DNA of 64,000 nt, from assembly GCF_933775445.1 (NCBI RefSeq), contig NC_065877.1, forward strand, positions 28,024,001 through 28,088,000. The letters are read 5' to 3'. Both the position numbers and the translations under genes were made by a program. This document shows, one piece after another, positions 25,255-36,466 of the stretch; the first letter of the stretch is position 1; each line of letters opens with the position of its first letter. The DNA is from Argentina anserina. Its lineage: Eukaryota > Streptophyta > Magnoliopsida > Rosales > Rosaceae. Below the pieces are notes generated by a model that saw nothing but the letters and a program-made list of their open reading frames with translations, ran no database searches and was not told the DNA's origin.

Positions 25255-26245
25255 GCATCTAAGTTGATTTTTCTCCGTTTTAAGGTGTGTTATGGCCTTT
25301 AGAGATACTGTTTTTCAAGTTTAATACCCCCAGTAGAAGTTTACCACCTCTAGTAAACTTTAGTAAATTTTTTACTAACCCCAGTAAACTTTATTTTTTT
25401 GCATCTAAGTTGATTTTTCTCCATTTTAAGGTGTGTTATGGCCTTTAGAAATACTGTTTTTCAAGTTTAATACCCCCAGTAGAAGTTTACTACCTCTAGT
25501 AAACTTTAGTAAAAATTTTACTAACCCCAGTAAACTTTATTTTTTTGCATCTAAGTTGATTTTTCTCCGTTTTAAGGTGTGTTATGGCATTTAGAAATAC
25601 TGTTTTTCAAGTTTAATACCCCCAGTAGAAGTTTACTACCTCTAGTAAACTTTAGTAAAATTTTTACTAACCCCAGTAAACTTTATTTTTTTTTGCATCT
25701 AAGTTGATTTTCTCTATTTTAAGGTGTGTTATGGCCTTTAGAAATACTGTTTTTCAAGTTTAATACCCCCAGTAGAAGTTTACTACCTCTAGTAAACTTT
25801 AGTAAAATTTTTACTAACCCCAGTAAACTTTATTTTTTTGCATCTAAGTTGATTTTTCTCCGTTTTAAGGTGTGTTATGGCCTTTAGAAATACTGTTTTT
25901 CAAGTTTAATACCCCCAGTAGAAGTTTACTACCTCTAGTAAACTTTAGTAAAATTTTTACTAACCCCAGTAAACTTTATTTTTTTTGCATCTAAGTTGAT
26001 TTTCTCCATTTTAAGGTGTGTTATGGCCTTTATAAATACTGTTTTTCAAGTTTAATACCCCCAGTAGAAGTTTACTACCTCTAGTAAACTTTAGTAAAAT
26101 TTTTACTAACCCCAGTAAACTTTATTTTTTTGCATCTAAGTTGATTTTTCTCCGTTTTAAGGTGTGTTATGGCCTTTAGAAATACTGTTTTTCAAGTTTA
26201 ATACCCCCAGTAGAAGTTTACTACCTCTAGTAAACTTTAGTAACA
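25255..26245. repeat. Tandem array, about 6.8 copies of a 146-bp unit, with dimeric order
   Basis: The marker GCATCTAAGTTGAT starts at about 25255, 25401, 25547, 25695, 25840, 25987 and 26132, spacings 146, 146, 148, 145, 147 and 145. Copies are nearly identical. Odd copies read CTCCGTTTT; even copies read CTCCATTTT or CTCTATTTT, so the working unit may be a 292-bp dimer. Each unit has two perfect 9-bp inverted repeats: AGTTTACTA-CCTC-TAGTAAACT and TTAGTAAAA-T-TTTTACTAA. The array lies inside the PIF-like element. Confidence 0.95.
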
Positions 26246-26358
26246 ACAAAATTTGACCTCTCTATTAGAGTTGCTCTAAACAAACTAAACATACAATTTC
26301 TGGTAATCTTCTAGTTGAACACAACAAACTGTAATGCCAATGTTTACATTGTTTCTAC

Positions 26359-26386
26359 TCTCTCTCTCTCTCTCTTTCTCTCTCTA
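26359..26386. repeat. (TC)n microsatellite
   Basis: A CT run with one TTT interruption, directly after the tandem array, inside the PIF-like element. Confidence 0.9.
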
Positions 26387-27372
26387 TTCACTATTGGAAG
26401 TAGTACAAACCAAATTCCACAGCAGAATAACAATTTATTAATAGTATATTATAGAGCAGCTGGTTCCTCTCCAAATTGGTGAAAAGTTAGCTCTCATTTC
26501 TTATTTGTGTGTGTGTGTGTTGCCATGTTTATATGTTCAACTGTACAAGCTGAAATGTAAGAGGATTAAACTTGCTGATGATGATCCTATAACCTAGAAT
26601 TCTATGATGCCTAAAAAAAAGAGGACAAGTAGAGGAATCAATTAGAGTAGATATGAATCTATATACAATCACCATTACAATTACAAACTTCTTGACTATA
26701 TTATAGAGTACATCTGATGGAATTATTTTGTATCATTTTCAAGAATGATATACAATAGAGTAGTACACTTGTAAAGAAATTCAATTTCAAAGACAGAAAC
26801 ACTAGATCTCACACATATATAATTTCAATCACTAATCAAAACCCAGAAACAAAAAGAGAAGAAATGAGGAACAAGGGGGAGAAATAAGTTGTTTACCTCT
26901 TGAGCAGCTGCAAACCTCAAAGATGGAAAGGAGAACTGAAAAATGGAGGCACACCAGGAGACTACCACGAAATAAAAGAGAAATGGAGGCGCTCTGCAGG
27001 TAAGTTTTCTGTTCATCTGAGCTTTTATATTGGTAAGTTAGTAATTTTCAGCTATAGTCAAGGGTACCCAATGTCATTTTTGAAGTTCACTTAATTCCCG
27101 AAACGAAAACGCGGTGACTTATAATCATAAGGAAGGAGTCACTCACTTTTGCTTATTCCTCATAAATGACTTAGGCTTTTAAGATAAGTAAGTTCTTTAT
27201 GCTTTTACCAAACGTGTATTCTCCTCATCTTATAAGCTAAGGAGCTTATAAGCTTCCCCAAACGCGCACACACTAAAATTGTTTTTCTCAAATGAAAAAA
27301 AAAATTATAAAAAAAAGTATAAAACTGATAACATAAAAATAATAATATATTTTATCAAATATTAAGTTTAAA

Positions 27373-27399
27373 TATATATATATATATATATATATAATT
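27373..27399. repeat. (AT)n microsatellite
   Basis: Simple AT run just outside the right end of the PIF-like element. Confidence 0.9.
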
Positions 27400-27482
27400 A
27401 TATTTTTTTATCCCAAGGTCGGGGCCTACCTCAGATAACTCGCTCGCCCCAAGTCTGAAATTTTTAAGCGGCCAAAAGACTC

Positions 27483-27490
27483 GCGGGAAA
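27483..27490 (-). promoter_or_regulatory. E2F-type binding site upstream of the small coiled-coil gene
   Basis: GCGGGAAA on the plus strand is TTTCCCGC on the minus strand, the E2F/DP consensus, about 185 bp upstream of the ATG at 27675. In plants such sites mark many S-phase genes. Binding here is inferred from sequence only. Confidence 0.5.
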
Positions 27491-27674
27491 CTTAAACCCA
27501 CCCTTTCACTCTTGACTGGAATCGCTCCCGCCGAGACCCAAGGTACGCTTTCATTTCAGTCTTTACTACTTCACCGCTCACTTCAATTTAGCTCAAAACT
27601 TCTATAACCGTACGAATTCGCTTCACTATTTTCTCCGTTTGCTTAGTTGAATTTCCAAAACCCTAACCGATTCA

Positions 27675-28338
27675 ATGGAGATCGAAGGAGTCGAATCGAC
27701 CAGAAAACGCATGAAGCCTGATGTATGTGGCCTTTAAGCGATCTCCGATTTCAATTTATGCTTCGTATTTTGTTTGAGATCTGTTTGATTTTTGGTGAAT
27801 TTTGATTATCAGAGCCGAGAAGAAGGCGAGGGAGGCGCGTCGGACTCGGAGATGGCGCAGAGGGAAGAGTACGAGACGAGCGTGGCCGGATCTGAAGAGG
27901 TGGAGCTTTCGATCAGTCACATTCTCGAGAAGATCGACCGCTTCACTGAGATGGTGAGCTTTTCTGTTTCCTGTGGATCTGTGATTTTGATTTTGCTGCC
28001 TTTCGTGTAAAATGTATGGATTTTGTTTCGTAGATTTCGGAGCTGCTTGACTCGGGGAAGGTGATGTTTAAGAAGATGAGTGATGAGTATGAGGAGAGAC
28101 TGATCATGTTAGTTTTCGAAACAAAGGAAGGGGAAATGTGTTTTGGTAGTGCACGGAAGGTGTTTGTGTTAATGGCTGAGTGAAATTGTTGTTTGTGTGC
28201 AGGATTCACAAGGAGCAGATGGAGAAGTGGCAGGAGGAGATCAGAGAGCTGCGCGTGATTGATGCTTCGAATGAGGAGGCTAGTGCCGTGCTGCATAATG
28301 CTGCGTATTTGCTTCAGAATCCTCATGTAGATTCTTGA
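27675..28338 (+). CDS. Small conserved-looking coiled-coil protein, function unknown
   Basis: Four exons (27675-27722, 27813-27953, 28034-28107, 28203-28338) join in frame to 132 residues plus stop with clean GT-AG borders. The N-terminus is short and basic (STRKRMKPD), like a nuclear signal, followed by an acidic, serine-containing stretch. Residues from about 45 on form a long amphipathic helix with heptad-like spacing (ISHILEKIDRFTEMISELL, then EERLIMIHKEQMEKWQEEI) and a C-terminal segment EEASAVLHNAAYLLQNPHV. I do not recognise the family. The even exon structure, intact frame and the E2F-type site upstream argue for a real gene, perhaps cell-cycle linked. That link is inference. Confidence 0.75.
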
Positions 28339-30148
28339 AGGTAGAGACACCTATATTTGCTGGTCATGTGTTTATTTTACTGCATATGTGTATCACATGC
28401 TCCTGCAAATTGAGAATCCTGATGTTGATTATGTAATGATTGTCTGGCCCAATAGGTTCATGGATATAATTTAGCTTGGATCTGATAGATTTTGAGGGTT
28501 ACCTTTATTCTCAACGAAAAGTCTTTAGCATTGTTAACAATGAGTTAGTTTTCATTTAGGACGAACAGTTTGGACTTTTGCTATCACATTTATGAAGATA
28601 ACAAATTTGAGCTGCATGCTTTTAGCAAATGCACCATAACTTTGGTTGCATATCCTTTAAGGTACTGCGGGGCATATGGGTTTAGTTTGGATAGTTCCAA
28701 ATATGGAGGGGTTATACTTGTCCTAGTGCCTAACTAGGTGAATCTATGTTTTTAGATTAGACATATCATATAAGAACTGACTTCCTTTTGTAGTCCTTGG
28801 TAATGGTGTAGAGGTAATCTTCTTTTTCTTTTAAGGTCATTTATTTTCTAGCCCTTAATGCCCCAATTTAGTTTAAATCCACCTGGGCCAGCCCTGCATT
28901 GTTTGAGGTTCTCACAACATCTGTTATTAAGAGATTTTTGGTGTAGGAATACAGAATGACACTCAGCACCTGCATCATTGCATCTGCCACAACCAATATG
29001 TTTTGGCATTCGTAGTTCTAATGCAAATGATCACAATAAGAGGAATTTGATGTATAATTGAGAGTTGAGACATGGCCATGTCTTCAACAAACTTAGAAGT
29101 GTGTAAGTGTACTAATATAGACTTGTTTCTTTAAAGTATGGGAGAGATAGGACAAGAGGAGGTGATGATCATGGTGGGGTTAAGAAAATTTGCTAATGTT
29201 GTGCCACTTACCTCAGCCTCATTACTTATAACAGTGAAATTTTCATATCAAAGTGTGAACCAGATAGTACATATAAATAGGATTTTGATTTGAATTTTAA
29301 AATTTCCAACAGATACTGTATACCAGAATGAGTGCATTTAGATATGAGCTTTGTTTCTTCCCTGAAAATTGTACTAGCTGTCTATTCATAAGGAAGTATG
29401 GAGAAGCACTAAGCATATAAACAGGTTGGAACTAATTCAGATACTACTGTGCAGGTTTCAAAGCCAAAGCGTTTCATTATTGAAGTAAGTTTCAAATCGA
29501 AGACCCATGTTGCCATTGAAGGAGGGAATGACAACCTAAGGACCCACTGCTAAGTATATAAGTTCAACTAATTGCTGCCTTCTCATGTATAAATGAATTT
29601 CCGTAACATGTTGCAATGGTATGTGTTGGCATTCATCTAAGAAATACCAGTGTAAGAAACCTGATCAGTAAATTCTGTCTTCCCAGCGAGTCTTACATCT
29701 GTTAAAGACTTGATCAGTAATTCAGTATATACGTATGAAACCATTTCCTTCATCTGAGAGTTGATGGTGTATGAATTTGATTACATGTGGTTGATGTTTG
29801 CGTATGATGAATGGTATATGTTGGTATATACAGGTATGTATAAGCAAGCAGTTCCTTCAATCTGCCTGTATATTCGCTGCCATTGATTAGAGAAGAGGAA
29901 TGCATGATGTAAGATTGCAATATATAATTATTTACAGGATTCTACATTATGTTGGCAGTATAGTTATGATCATATCTGCTTATTTAGTAACTAACATGAT
30001 CAACGTCCTTCTCAATAGATACATACCCACACCCCCAGGGGGGTTTGGAATTAAATTGACTTCTGTTGCAGGCTCCATTGGTGGTGAATATTTTGTAGTT
30101 TCCGTCATTTGGGGGCACCCATGCACCGTGTCCTTACCGGGATCGTGG
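28339..30148. other. Intergenic DNA with 3' UTR of the coiled-coil gene
   Basis: No supported coding frame. The 3' part (29.9-30.15 kb) shows residual similarity to DNA downstream of the second RALF gene, for example GGTGCATGG/CACCGTG near 30121 and 31036, and is probably the distal part of the duplicated RALF segment. Confidence 0.45.
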
Positions 30149-30355
30149 CTACCCGCCCCTGCAGTCTGTCTCCTTCTCACAACCTCTGTTATACTGGTTG
30201 GCTGGTGGAGGCATGCAGGGGTTTTTCCCCTTACATGAAGGCTGGTCTGGTCTTAGATCGCCATAGTTGATTTCGCCAGCATTGGCCGTGTCAATACAGA
30301 CCGAACACACCAAGAGAGCAATGACGCAAAAACCGAATGCCTTAAACATAGCCAT
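30149..30355 (-). CDS. RALF-like signalling peptide precursor, copy A
   Basis: A single-exon frame of 68 residues. The signal peptide is MAMFKAFGFCVIALLVCSVC, with likely cleavage after DTANA. The mature part starts GEINYGDLR, which matches the RALF YISY-like receptor-contact motif in degenerate form. Four cysteines follow in RALF order (SCKGKNPC...YNRGCEKETDC) and the YNRGC motif is intact. There is no RRXL site, so this is the short, non-processed RALF class. RALF peptides bind CrRLK1L receptor kinases at the cell wall and raise apoplastic pH. An alternative upstream in-frame Met at 30388 would put a polar stretch before the signal. It is tandem with copy B, about 600 bp away. Confidence 0.85.
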   Translation of the reverse strand: MAMFKAFGFCVIALLVCSVCIDTANAGEINYGDLRPDQPSCKGKNPCMPPPANQYNRGCEKETDCRGG

Positions 30356-30970
30356 TTCTTCAACAAAACAAAAGCTCAACTCAGTCAACTGAAATGGATG
30401 ATGAGAAAATCTGGTGAGAGGTAGGATGAGGGGGTGTTAAATGATGATGATCATGGGATTAAAATAGATAAAAATAGTTGCTGTTCTCTGTTTGGCTCAA
30501 AACGCAAGGGAATTTTGGGACCAAACCTCATTACCGCAGAAATTCAATTGCTATTTATATGCCCATCTGAACGAACTTTAGGCTCCTAACACATTTGATT
30601 TGAACGTTTAAACTTTAAACTGGTCTATTTTTGGTTATTGGTGTAGCTCGAAAACATTGGCTAAATTTGAAAATGATTTTACGGTCAGTTACGGCGGTTC
30701 AATTTCAACGTTAATAGTTTTGACATTCTTATGTAGGTCTTGCTCGCCCAAACCTTGTCCTGTATGTTTTGACAAGGATAGTAGTAACTTTGTTTCAGAT
30801 ATAGTTGGGATCATCGACTTCCCAAAAGAGAAGCACCTACTAGTGTTGTAATGTTGTATCATATATTTTGAAAGGAATGTACAACTATATATGATGAAAC
30901 GCAAGGAGTGAATAACTTATAAACTCACAGACAGTCTTCCAACTTAAAAATGAACAAACAACGTCCTTCT
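30356..30970. other. RALF copy A promoter and spacer to copy B
   Basis: The first 320 bp match the DNA upstream of copy B in patches (GAGAAATCTGG, GATGAGGG, GGTCT...TTTTTGGTTATTGG against GGTCTGTATTTTTATAATTGG). The duplication therefore included the promoters. The rest holds no supported gene. Confidence 0.6.
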
Positions 30971-31231
30971 CTACTTACTGCCATCAAGGCTACGGCTGCC
31001 CATGCGTGTTGTTGCCGGGATCAGGCTACTCCTGCACCGTGTCAACGGCTCACAACCTCTGTTATACTCGTTGCTTGGTGGAGGCATGCAGGGGTTTCTC
31101 CCCTTACATGATGGCAGGTCAGATTGCAAGGCGCCGTAGTCGATTCGGCCGGCATTGGCGGTGTCAATACAGAGCAACCACACCGCCAAGAGAGCAAGGT
31201 TGCAAAAACTGAATGCCTTGAGCAGGCTCAT
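30971..31231 (-). CDS. RALF-like signalling peptide precursor, copy B, with extended C-terminus
   Basis: A single-exon frame of 86 residues. Signal peptide MSLLKAFSFCNLALLAVWLL, cleavage probably after DTANA. The mature part starts GRIDYGALQ. Cysteines are in the same places as copy A (SCKGRNPC...YNRGCEPLTRC). After the last cysteine, copy A stops within four codons; copy B continues RSSLIPATTRMGSRSLDGSK. Aligning the DNA by eye, copy B lacks about five bases relative to copy A just after the last Cys codon, which shifts the TAG out of frame. Extracellular signalling is known for the family; activity with this tail is untested. The LINE at 31539 lies 308 bp upstream. Confidence 0.83.
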   Translation of the reverse strand: MSLLKAFSFCNLALLAVWLLCIDTANAGRIDYGALQSDLPSCKGRNPCMPPPSNEYNRGCEPLTRCRSSLIPATTRMGSRSLDGSK

Positions 31232-31520
31232 TTCTTCTACAAGCAGATATATATGCCTACCGAGTAAGATCAACTTAGATAATGAGAAATCTGGGGAGAT
31301 GGGATGAGGGAGCTAGGTGTTGATGAATGATGATCGAAGAATCGAAGATCATTGCATGGGATGAAGAAAGTAGCTATTTGTTTTCTCGGCTCTTAACGAA
31401 GGGATCAAAGAGGCGAACCTCCCCTACCAAAAGAGAGTCATTTTATATGTCCACGCACAGATTGACGAACTTGACTCGTTGAATCGGTCTGTATTTTTAT
31501 AATTGGTTTAGCTCACTGCT

Positions 31521-31538
31521 ACATTGATTTCGGTGCAA
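31521..31538. repeat. Left target-site duplication of the LINE (18 bp)
   Basis: ACATTGATTTCGGTGCAA here is repeated exactly at 36467-36484, directly after the element's poly(A) tail. A perfect copy of this length is typical of target-primed reverse transcription. Confidence 0.95.
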
Positions 31539-31542
31539 AACT

Positions 31543-32277
31543 TTGCGGGGCCAAGCACATGGAAAGTCAAAAATAACAACTGTTGTCATTCCTAAACCTA
31601 AACCACTTCTCGGGGGACCAAGTCAGTTCGACCCAGAGGCACATGGGGCCTTATATAGGAATGGGAGCCTTAGACAAGCATTTGATGGACTCGGATGGCA
31701 GAATGAGAATTGGGCCGATTATGAGGTAATTCCCCTTTAGGCTTTTAAATTCAGATGTGAGTATTTTAGGAAGAACCATTTCTTCCCCATCCCTTCTTTA
31801 CCTTCTCTGCCTTCTTATCATTTTACCCCCTCTCCTCCACATAGAATTGACTATTCAAATTCTGAATATGATGCGGGCTCGATGAGTATTAGTTTTGAGG
31901 AAATTATGTATGTTCCAGCTATTACCCCACCTTTGCCATCAACACAAACTACTTCAGTCTATAAATGTAAACGCCAGCCAAAGATAGTATTTGAGGGTGA
32001 CACTACGGTGAAGAAACCTAGACAGCTGGGCACTAGTCTTCGTTTATCTGCATCTTGTGGTAGTGGTAGAGGAAGAGGAAAAAGTAGGGGAAGTAGGGGA
32101 GGTCGTGGTAGAAGAGGAGGTAGAGTCGCTTTTCCTTCTGATAATGTTTGTTGTGATGGGAGTTTGACTCAACTACTGAATGTTGGTACTGGGTCTACAA
32201 TCGTTGAAGGTGAGGGGGACTTTTCCCACCCCCAAGGCGGTGGCGGCTGGCCTAAAACAGCCGCAAGGCAGTCATGA
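31543..32277 (+). pseudogene. LINE ORF1, C-terminal part with one in-frame stop
   Basis: Frame 31543-31740 and frame 31882-32277 share the same phase. The only stop between them is TAG at 31738-31740; the DNA from 31741 to 31881 is open. The C-terminal region is basic and glycine/arginine-rich (GSGRGRGKSRGSRGGRGRRG), as expected for nucleic-acid binding. No ATG is at the upstream border, and the amino-terminal domain is missing. Confidence 0.8.
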
Positions 32278-35200
32278 GGATACTTTCTTGGAACTGTCAA
32301 GGTATAGGTAGAGACTTGACAGTTCAGACATTGCGAGAGTTGGTTATCTCGCATCGACCCGTGGTTGTTTTCCTCTCGGAGACTCATCAACAGAAAGATT
32401 ATTTGGAGGATATTCGTGAACAGATGGGGTTCTCTTTCTCTTTTTATATTGATCCTATTTTTACAGCTGGTGGTATATGTTTGTGGTGGAATGTTGATTA
32501 TATGGTGAACTTTGTCTCTCAATCAAAGCATCATATTGATACCATTCTCTATGATCCTGATTGTGATCATGGTGTGAGCATAAGTTGGCTTTATGGACCA
32601 CCTTATCATGATGACAAGGCCTCCTTTTGGGAACATTGGTCTAGAGTGGCACAAGTTCGTACTGGTTGTTGGTTACTTGTTGGGGATCTGAACGAGATTC
32701 AATTTTTACACGAGCGTGAAGGGGGCAGCCAACTGCCTTCTTATCACCGCAATTATCTCCAAGAACTCATTGACGCGGGTCACTTGTTTGATGTGGGTTA
32801 TAAGGGCCAAGCTTTCACCTGGGCTCGAAAAGAAAATGATGTTATTGTTCTCCAAGAGAGACTTGACCGGGCATTGGTTAATGAAGAATGGCTATTGAGA
32901 TGGCCAGATTCTACTCTCACCAACTTAAAGAGATGCAGATTTAGCTTGAGGACTGCTGGGGTATTATACCCAATCTCTCTAACACCTCAAATTGGGTCAC
33001 CAACTTAAAGAGATGCATATCTAGCTTCATAAATTGGAGTAAGAGGAAGTATCTCAAGTGCAACAGAGTTTTAATCAGGGAATGCCTTCTTGAATTAGAT
33101 GAGATACAAACCCTTTCTCCTTTTAATTCCAATGAACGGCAGATGTAACTAGAGTCTACTATCAGTACTTTATGGATTAGGGAGGAGAAGTATTGGCATC
33201 AAAGATCTAGAGTTCAATGGTTAAATTTGGGGGATTCAAATTCTAGATTTTTTCATCTCTCTACAATCGAGCGCAGACAAAGGAACAAAATTTTGAAAAT
33301 ACTGAACTGTGATGGGGTATGGATCAGTGGGAATGATGGGGTCCGCTTGGAGTTTGAGAATCAGTTCAAAGCTATTTTTTCTTCATATGGAAACATAAGC
33401 TAGGGTCAGGCTTTATCAGGTATCACTCAACAGGTAATACATGAGATGAATTCCGATCTTATTGCGGATATTTCTATTGAGGAGGTCAGTGCTGCGGCAC
33501 ACCAACTTGGAGCACTAAAGGCTCTGGGCCCGAATGGTTTTCCAGGTATTTTCTACCATAAGTACTGGGATATTGTCAAGTCTCTTGTTTGGTGTACATC
33601 TCATGATTTTATTATTGGCTTTGCTGCTCTTAATGAACTCAACAAGACTCATATAGTTTTGATCCTGAAGATTCCCTCTCCTGAACTCGCTGGGCATTTC
33701 CACCCTATCAGTTTGTGCAACAATTCCTACAAGCTACTCTCTAAAGTACTAGCTAACATATTGAAGATCATTATTCCCTCCTTGATATCTGCTAACCAAA
33801 ATGCTTTTGTGACTGGTCGTCTGATTCAGGATAACCTCCTCCTTGCCCATGAGCCTTATCATTATTTAAAGTTAAAGATGGATGGAGGTAATCATGAATT
33901 TGGCTTAAAGCTGGACATGAATAAAGCATATGATAGGGTGGAATGAGATTTTTTGGAAGCTACTCTCTATCACTTTGGCTTTGATCACAAATGGATCCTA
34001 TTGGTGATGACATGTGTGAGGACTGTGTCTTTCTCTATAGTTCTAAATGGCAAGCCAAGGAAGTTTTTTCAGCCTACTAGGGGTCTAAGGCAAGGGGATC
34101 CCCTCTCCCCTTATCTTTTTCTCTTGGTGAGTGAAGTTTTATCTTGTCATATCACTAAGGCAGTGAAGGATAAGCATCTTAATGGTGTGAGACTTAGTAG
34201 GGGCTGCCCTATCCTCTCTCATCTCCTTTTTGCTGATGATGCTCTTTATTTCCTCAAGGGTACTTTATTGAATTGTAGTAGATTCTTGTTCTATTTTAAT
34301 GAGTATTTTGTGGCATCTGGTCAGCTCATTAATATGGATAATCTAGTATCTACTTTTCCCCCAATACTCCAAGGCAGATGGCTAGGCTCATGTGTGAGCT
34401 TCTCTATTTCAAAGAAGTTTTTAATCCGAGCATTTATTTGGGGCTTCCCTCTCAGTGGTGTAGATCTAAACGTGTTGTTTTATCCTATATCAAGGAGGGT
34501 ATATTGAGGAAGGTTGAGGGATGGAAACAAAAAACCCTATCTATGGCTGGAAAGGAGACTTTGATTAAGTCTGTTGCTCTTGCTGTGCCTACTTATACTA
34601 TGAGTTATTTTAAGCTCCTTGTCTCCACTTGTCGTGAACTAAATTCTATCCTTAGTAATTTTTGGTGGGGTAAGAGCAATAATGGGAACAAGATTCATTG
34701 GAGAAATTGGGATCACATGTGTCTTTTCTAAGGATAATGGTGGTATGGCCTTTAGAGACATTGGTCATTTTAATCTTGCACTTATTTCCAAACAATGCTG
34801 GAGAATAATACAGGAACCTGATTCTTATTAGGTTAAGATACTCAAGGGAAGATATTTTCCGGATTGCTCTTTCATGGAGGCTGTCAAGGGGTACATAGCA
34901 TCTTGGGGTTGGTCTAGTCTCATTGAGGCTAGAGACTGTTTTTTTAAAGAAGGTTTTTGGTAGGTTAATGGTGGGAGGGATATTAATATTTAGAAGGATA
35001 ATTGACTACCCCCACATGATCCATCTTGTATTTGTACTATTTCCCATATTCCTCCTACTGTGCCTACTAATGTGGATTCTCTTATCAATTGGGATAGTGC
35101 TACCTGGGATCTAAGGTATGTGGCTGCTTTCATTCACCCCCTGAATATTATTCGCATCTCTGTTATACATATTGAGGTACAGGGTGAAATGAATCGTTTT

Positions 35201-36223
35201 CTTTGGTCTTATAACAAGAATGGCTTGTATACTGTGACATATGTCTATCATTGGCTTCATAGTCAAACCAATCAGTCCCCATCTCCAACTACTGGTCATT
35301 CTCATGTTATTCATCCTTCAATTTGGAAGGCTATTTGGGGTATAAACACCATTCCTAAGATCAGGATTTTTATGTGGAGGGTTCTGGCAGGGGCTGCACC
35401 TATTATGCAGAACCTCTTCTCTCGGCGTATTTTATCTAGTCCTAGTTGTCCCATTTGTGGTGTTTTGGAGGAAACATTCGAACACATACTTCTTCTTTGC
35501 CCATGGGTAGAACTAGTATGGTTCTCTTCCCCACTTGGTCTTATGATCAACAAATAACACATCACTACTTTTGATGTATGGCTATAGGATATTATTGCCA
35601 ACAGCAAAAGAAGTGATAGACAGTATGTTCTTACTATTGTCAGTTCCCTATGCTGGTTTATTTGGAAGAGCAGGTGCTTGTTTGTCTACCAAATGAAAGC
35701 TCTTGCACCACTGCATACCATGAAGTCTGCCATTTCTTTCGTGTCATATTTCTTAGCTGATAAGCTTTCACTAATCCCAAATAAGTCCTTAACTACATGG
35801 TTCCCTCCACCTGCAAATTTTATCAATTGTGATGCTGCTTGGAGACCAGATCGTACAGGTATTGGGGTAATTATCAGAAACAATTTGAGATGTGTTGTTA
35901 TTGGTACCTATTTTTTTGTTGTGAAGGGTTCAATCCTAGAGGCAGAGGCTTCTGCAATATTGGCTGGGATTACCACTGCTCATCATCTTCCTTTTCACAA
36001 CATCATCATTGAATCCGACTCCCTTGATGTGATTGAGGAATTGACATTGAATCACAATAAAGTGGATTGGCAGACTCAATTGGTGATTCAGCAGATCAGA
36101 GCCAGTGCTTCTCGCTTTGCTGATATCAAATGGGAATGGATTCCTAGAGAGGCCAACCGTGCGGCTCATATAGCAGCGACGATTGGTGCAAGATCGGTGG
36201 TTCCTCTGCGTTGGGCTAATTAG
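32274..36223 (+). pseudogene. LINE ORF2: endonuclease, reverse transcriptase, RNase H, broken
   Basis: The frame opens at ATG 32274, overlapping the ORF1 stop as ATGA. Endonuclease motifs: ILSWNCQGIG, LSETH, WLLVGDLNE. A stop ends that frame at 33008. RT pieces follow: KALGPNGFPGIFY, GLRQGDPLSPYLF, and the catalytic LLFADDALYF. TGA at 33944 stands where VEWDFLEA would need Trp. A zinc-binding piece (CPICGVLEETFEHILLLC) and an RNase H domain (NCDAAWRPD...EAEASAILAG...ESDSLDVI...REANRAAHIA) follow in other frames. At least three stops and several frame changes rule out a working protein. Confidence 0.93.
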
Positions 36224-36466
36224 CCACCACTATCCTTGACTCACGTTCTCCGAAATGATGGCCTCCCCTGCCCTCCCGGTGCTTAGTCTCTGATTCTAAC
36301 AGTGTTTGGAATCTCAGTTTTTTTGCTTCAAGATAGCTGTATGTTGCTAGTTTGCTTTCGGGATAGTTGATTTGTGATCTTGTTTTTTATTTTCTTGTAT
36401 TTGCCTGTGTATTGGGCTTTTCTTTGGGCGGGTCTCTTGATGACGTTTATTCATTACCAAAAAAAA

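Larger units (their letters stand above)
31539..36466 (+). mobile_element. L1-type LINE, 4.9 kb, inactive and probably 5'-truncated
   Basis: Bounded by an exact 18-bp target duplication and ending in a poly(A) run after GTTTATTCATTACC. In order: the C-terminal part of ORF1 (31543-32277), endonuclease, reverse transcriptase, zinc-binding region and an RNase H domain, then about 240 bp of 3' UTR. ORF1 lacks the N-terminal gag-like region, so the insertion is probably 5'-truncated. Several stops and frameshifts make it dead. The perfect duplication suggests it is not very old, although the coding damage is considerable; it may have been copied from an already damaged source. Confidence 0.95.

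Noticed and set aside
25255..26245. CRISPR-like regular repeats
   Set aside because: The units are directly adjacent with no unique spacers, and the genome is a plant.
26825..27094. Small frames on both strands near the right end of the PIF-like element
   Set aside because: No match to Harbinger ORFs that I can see; probably chance.
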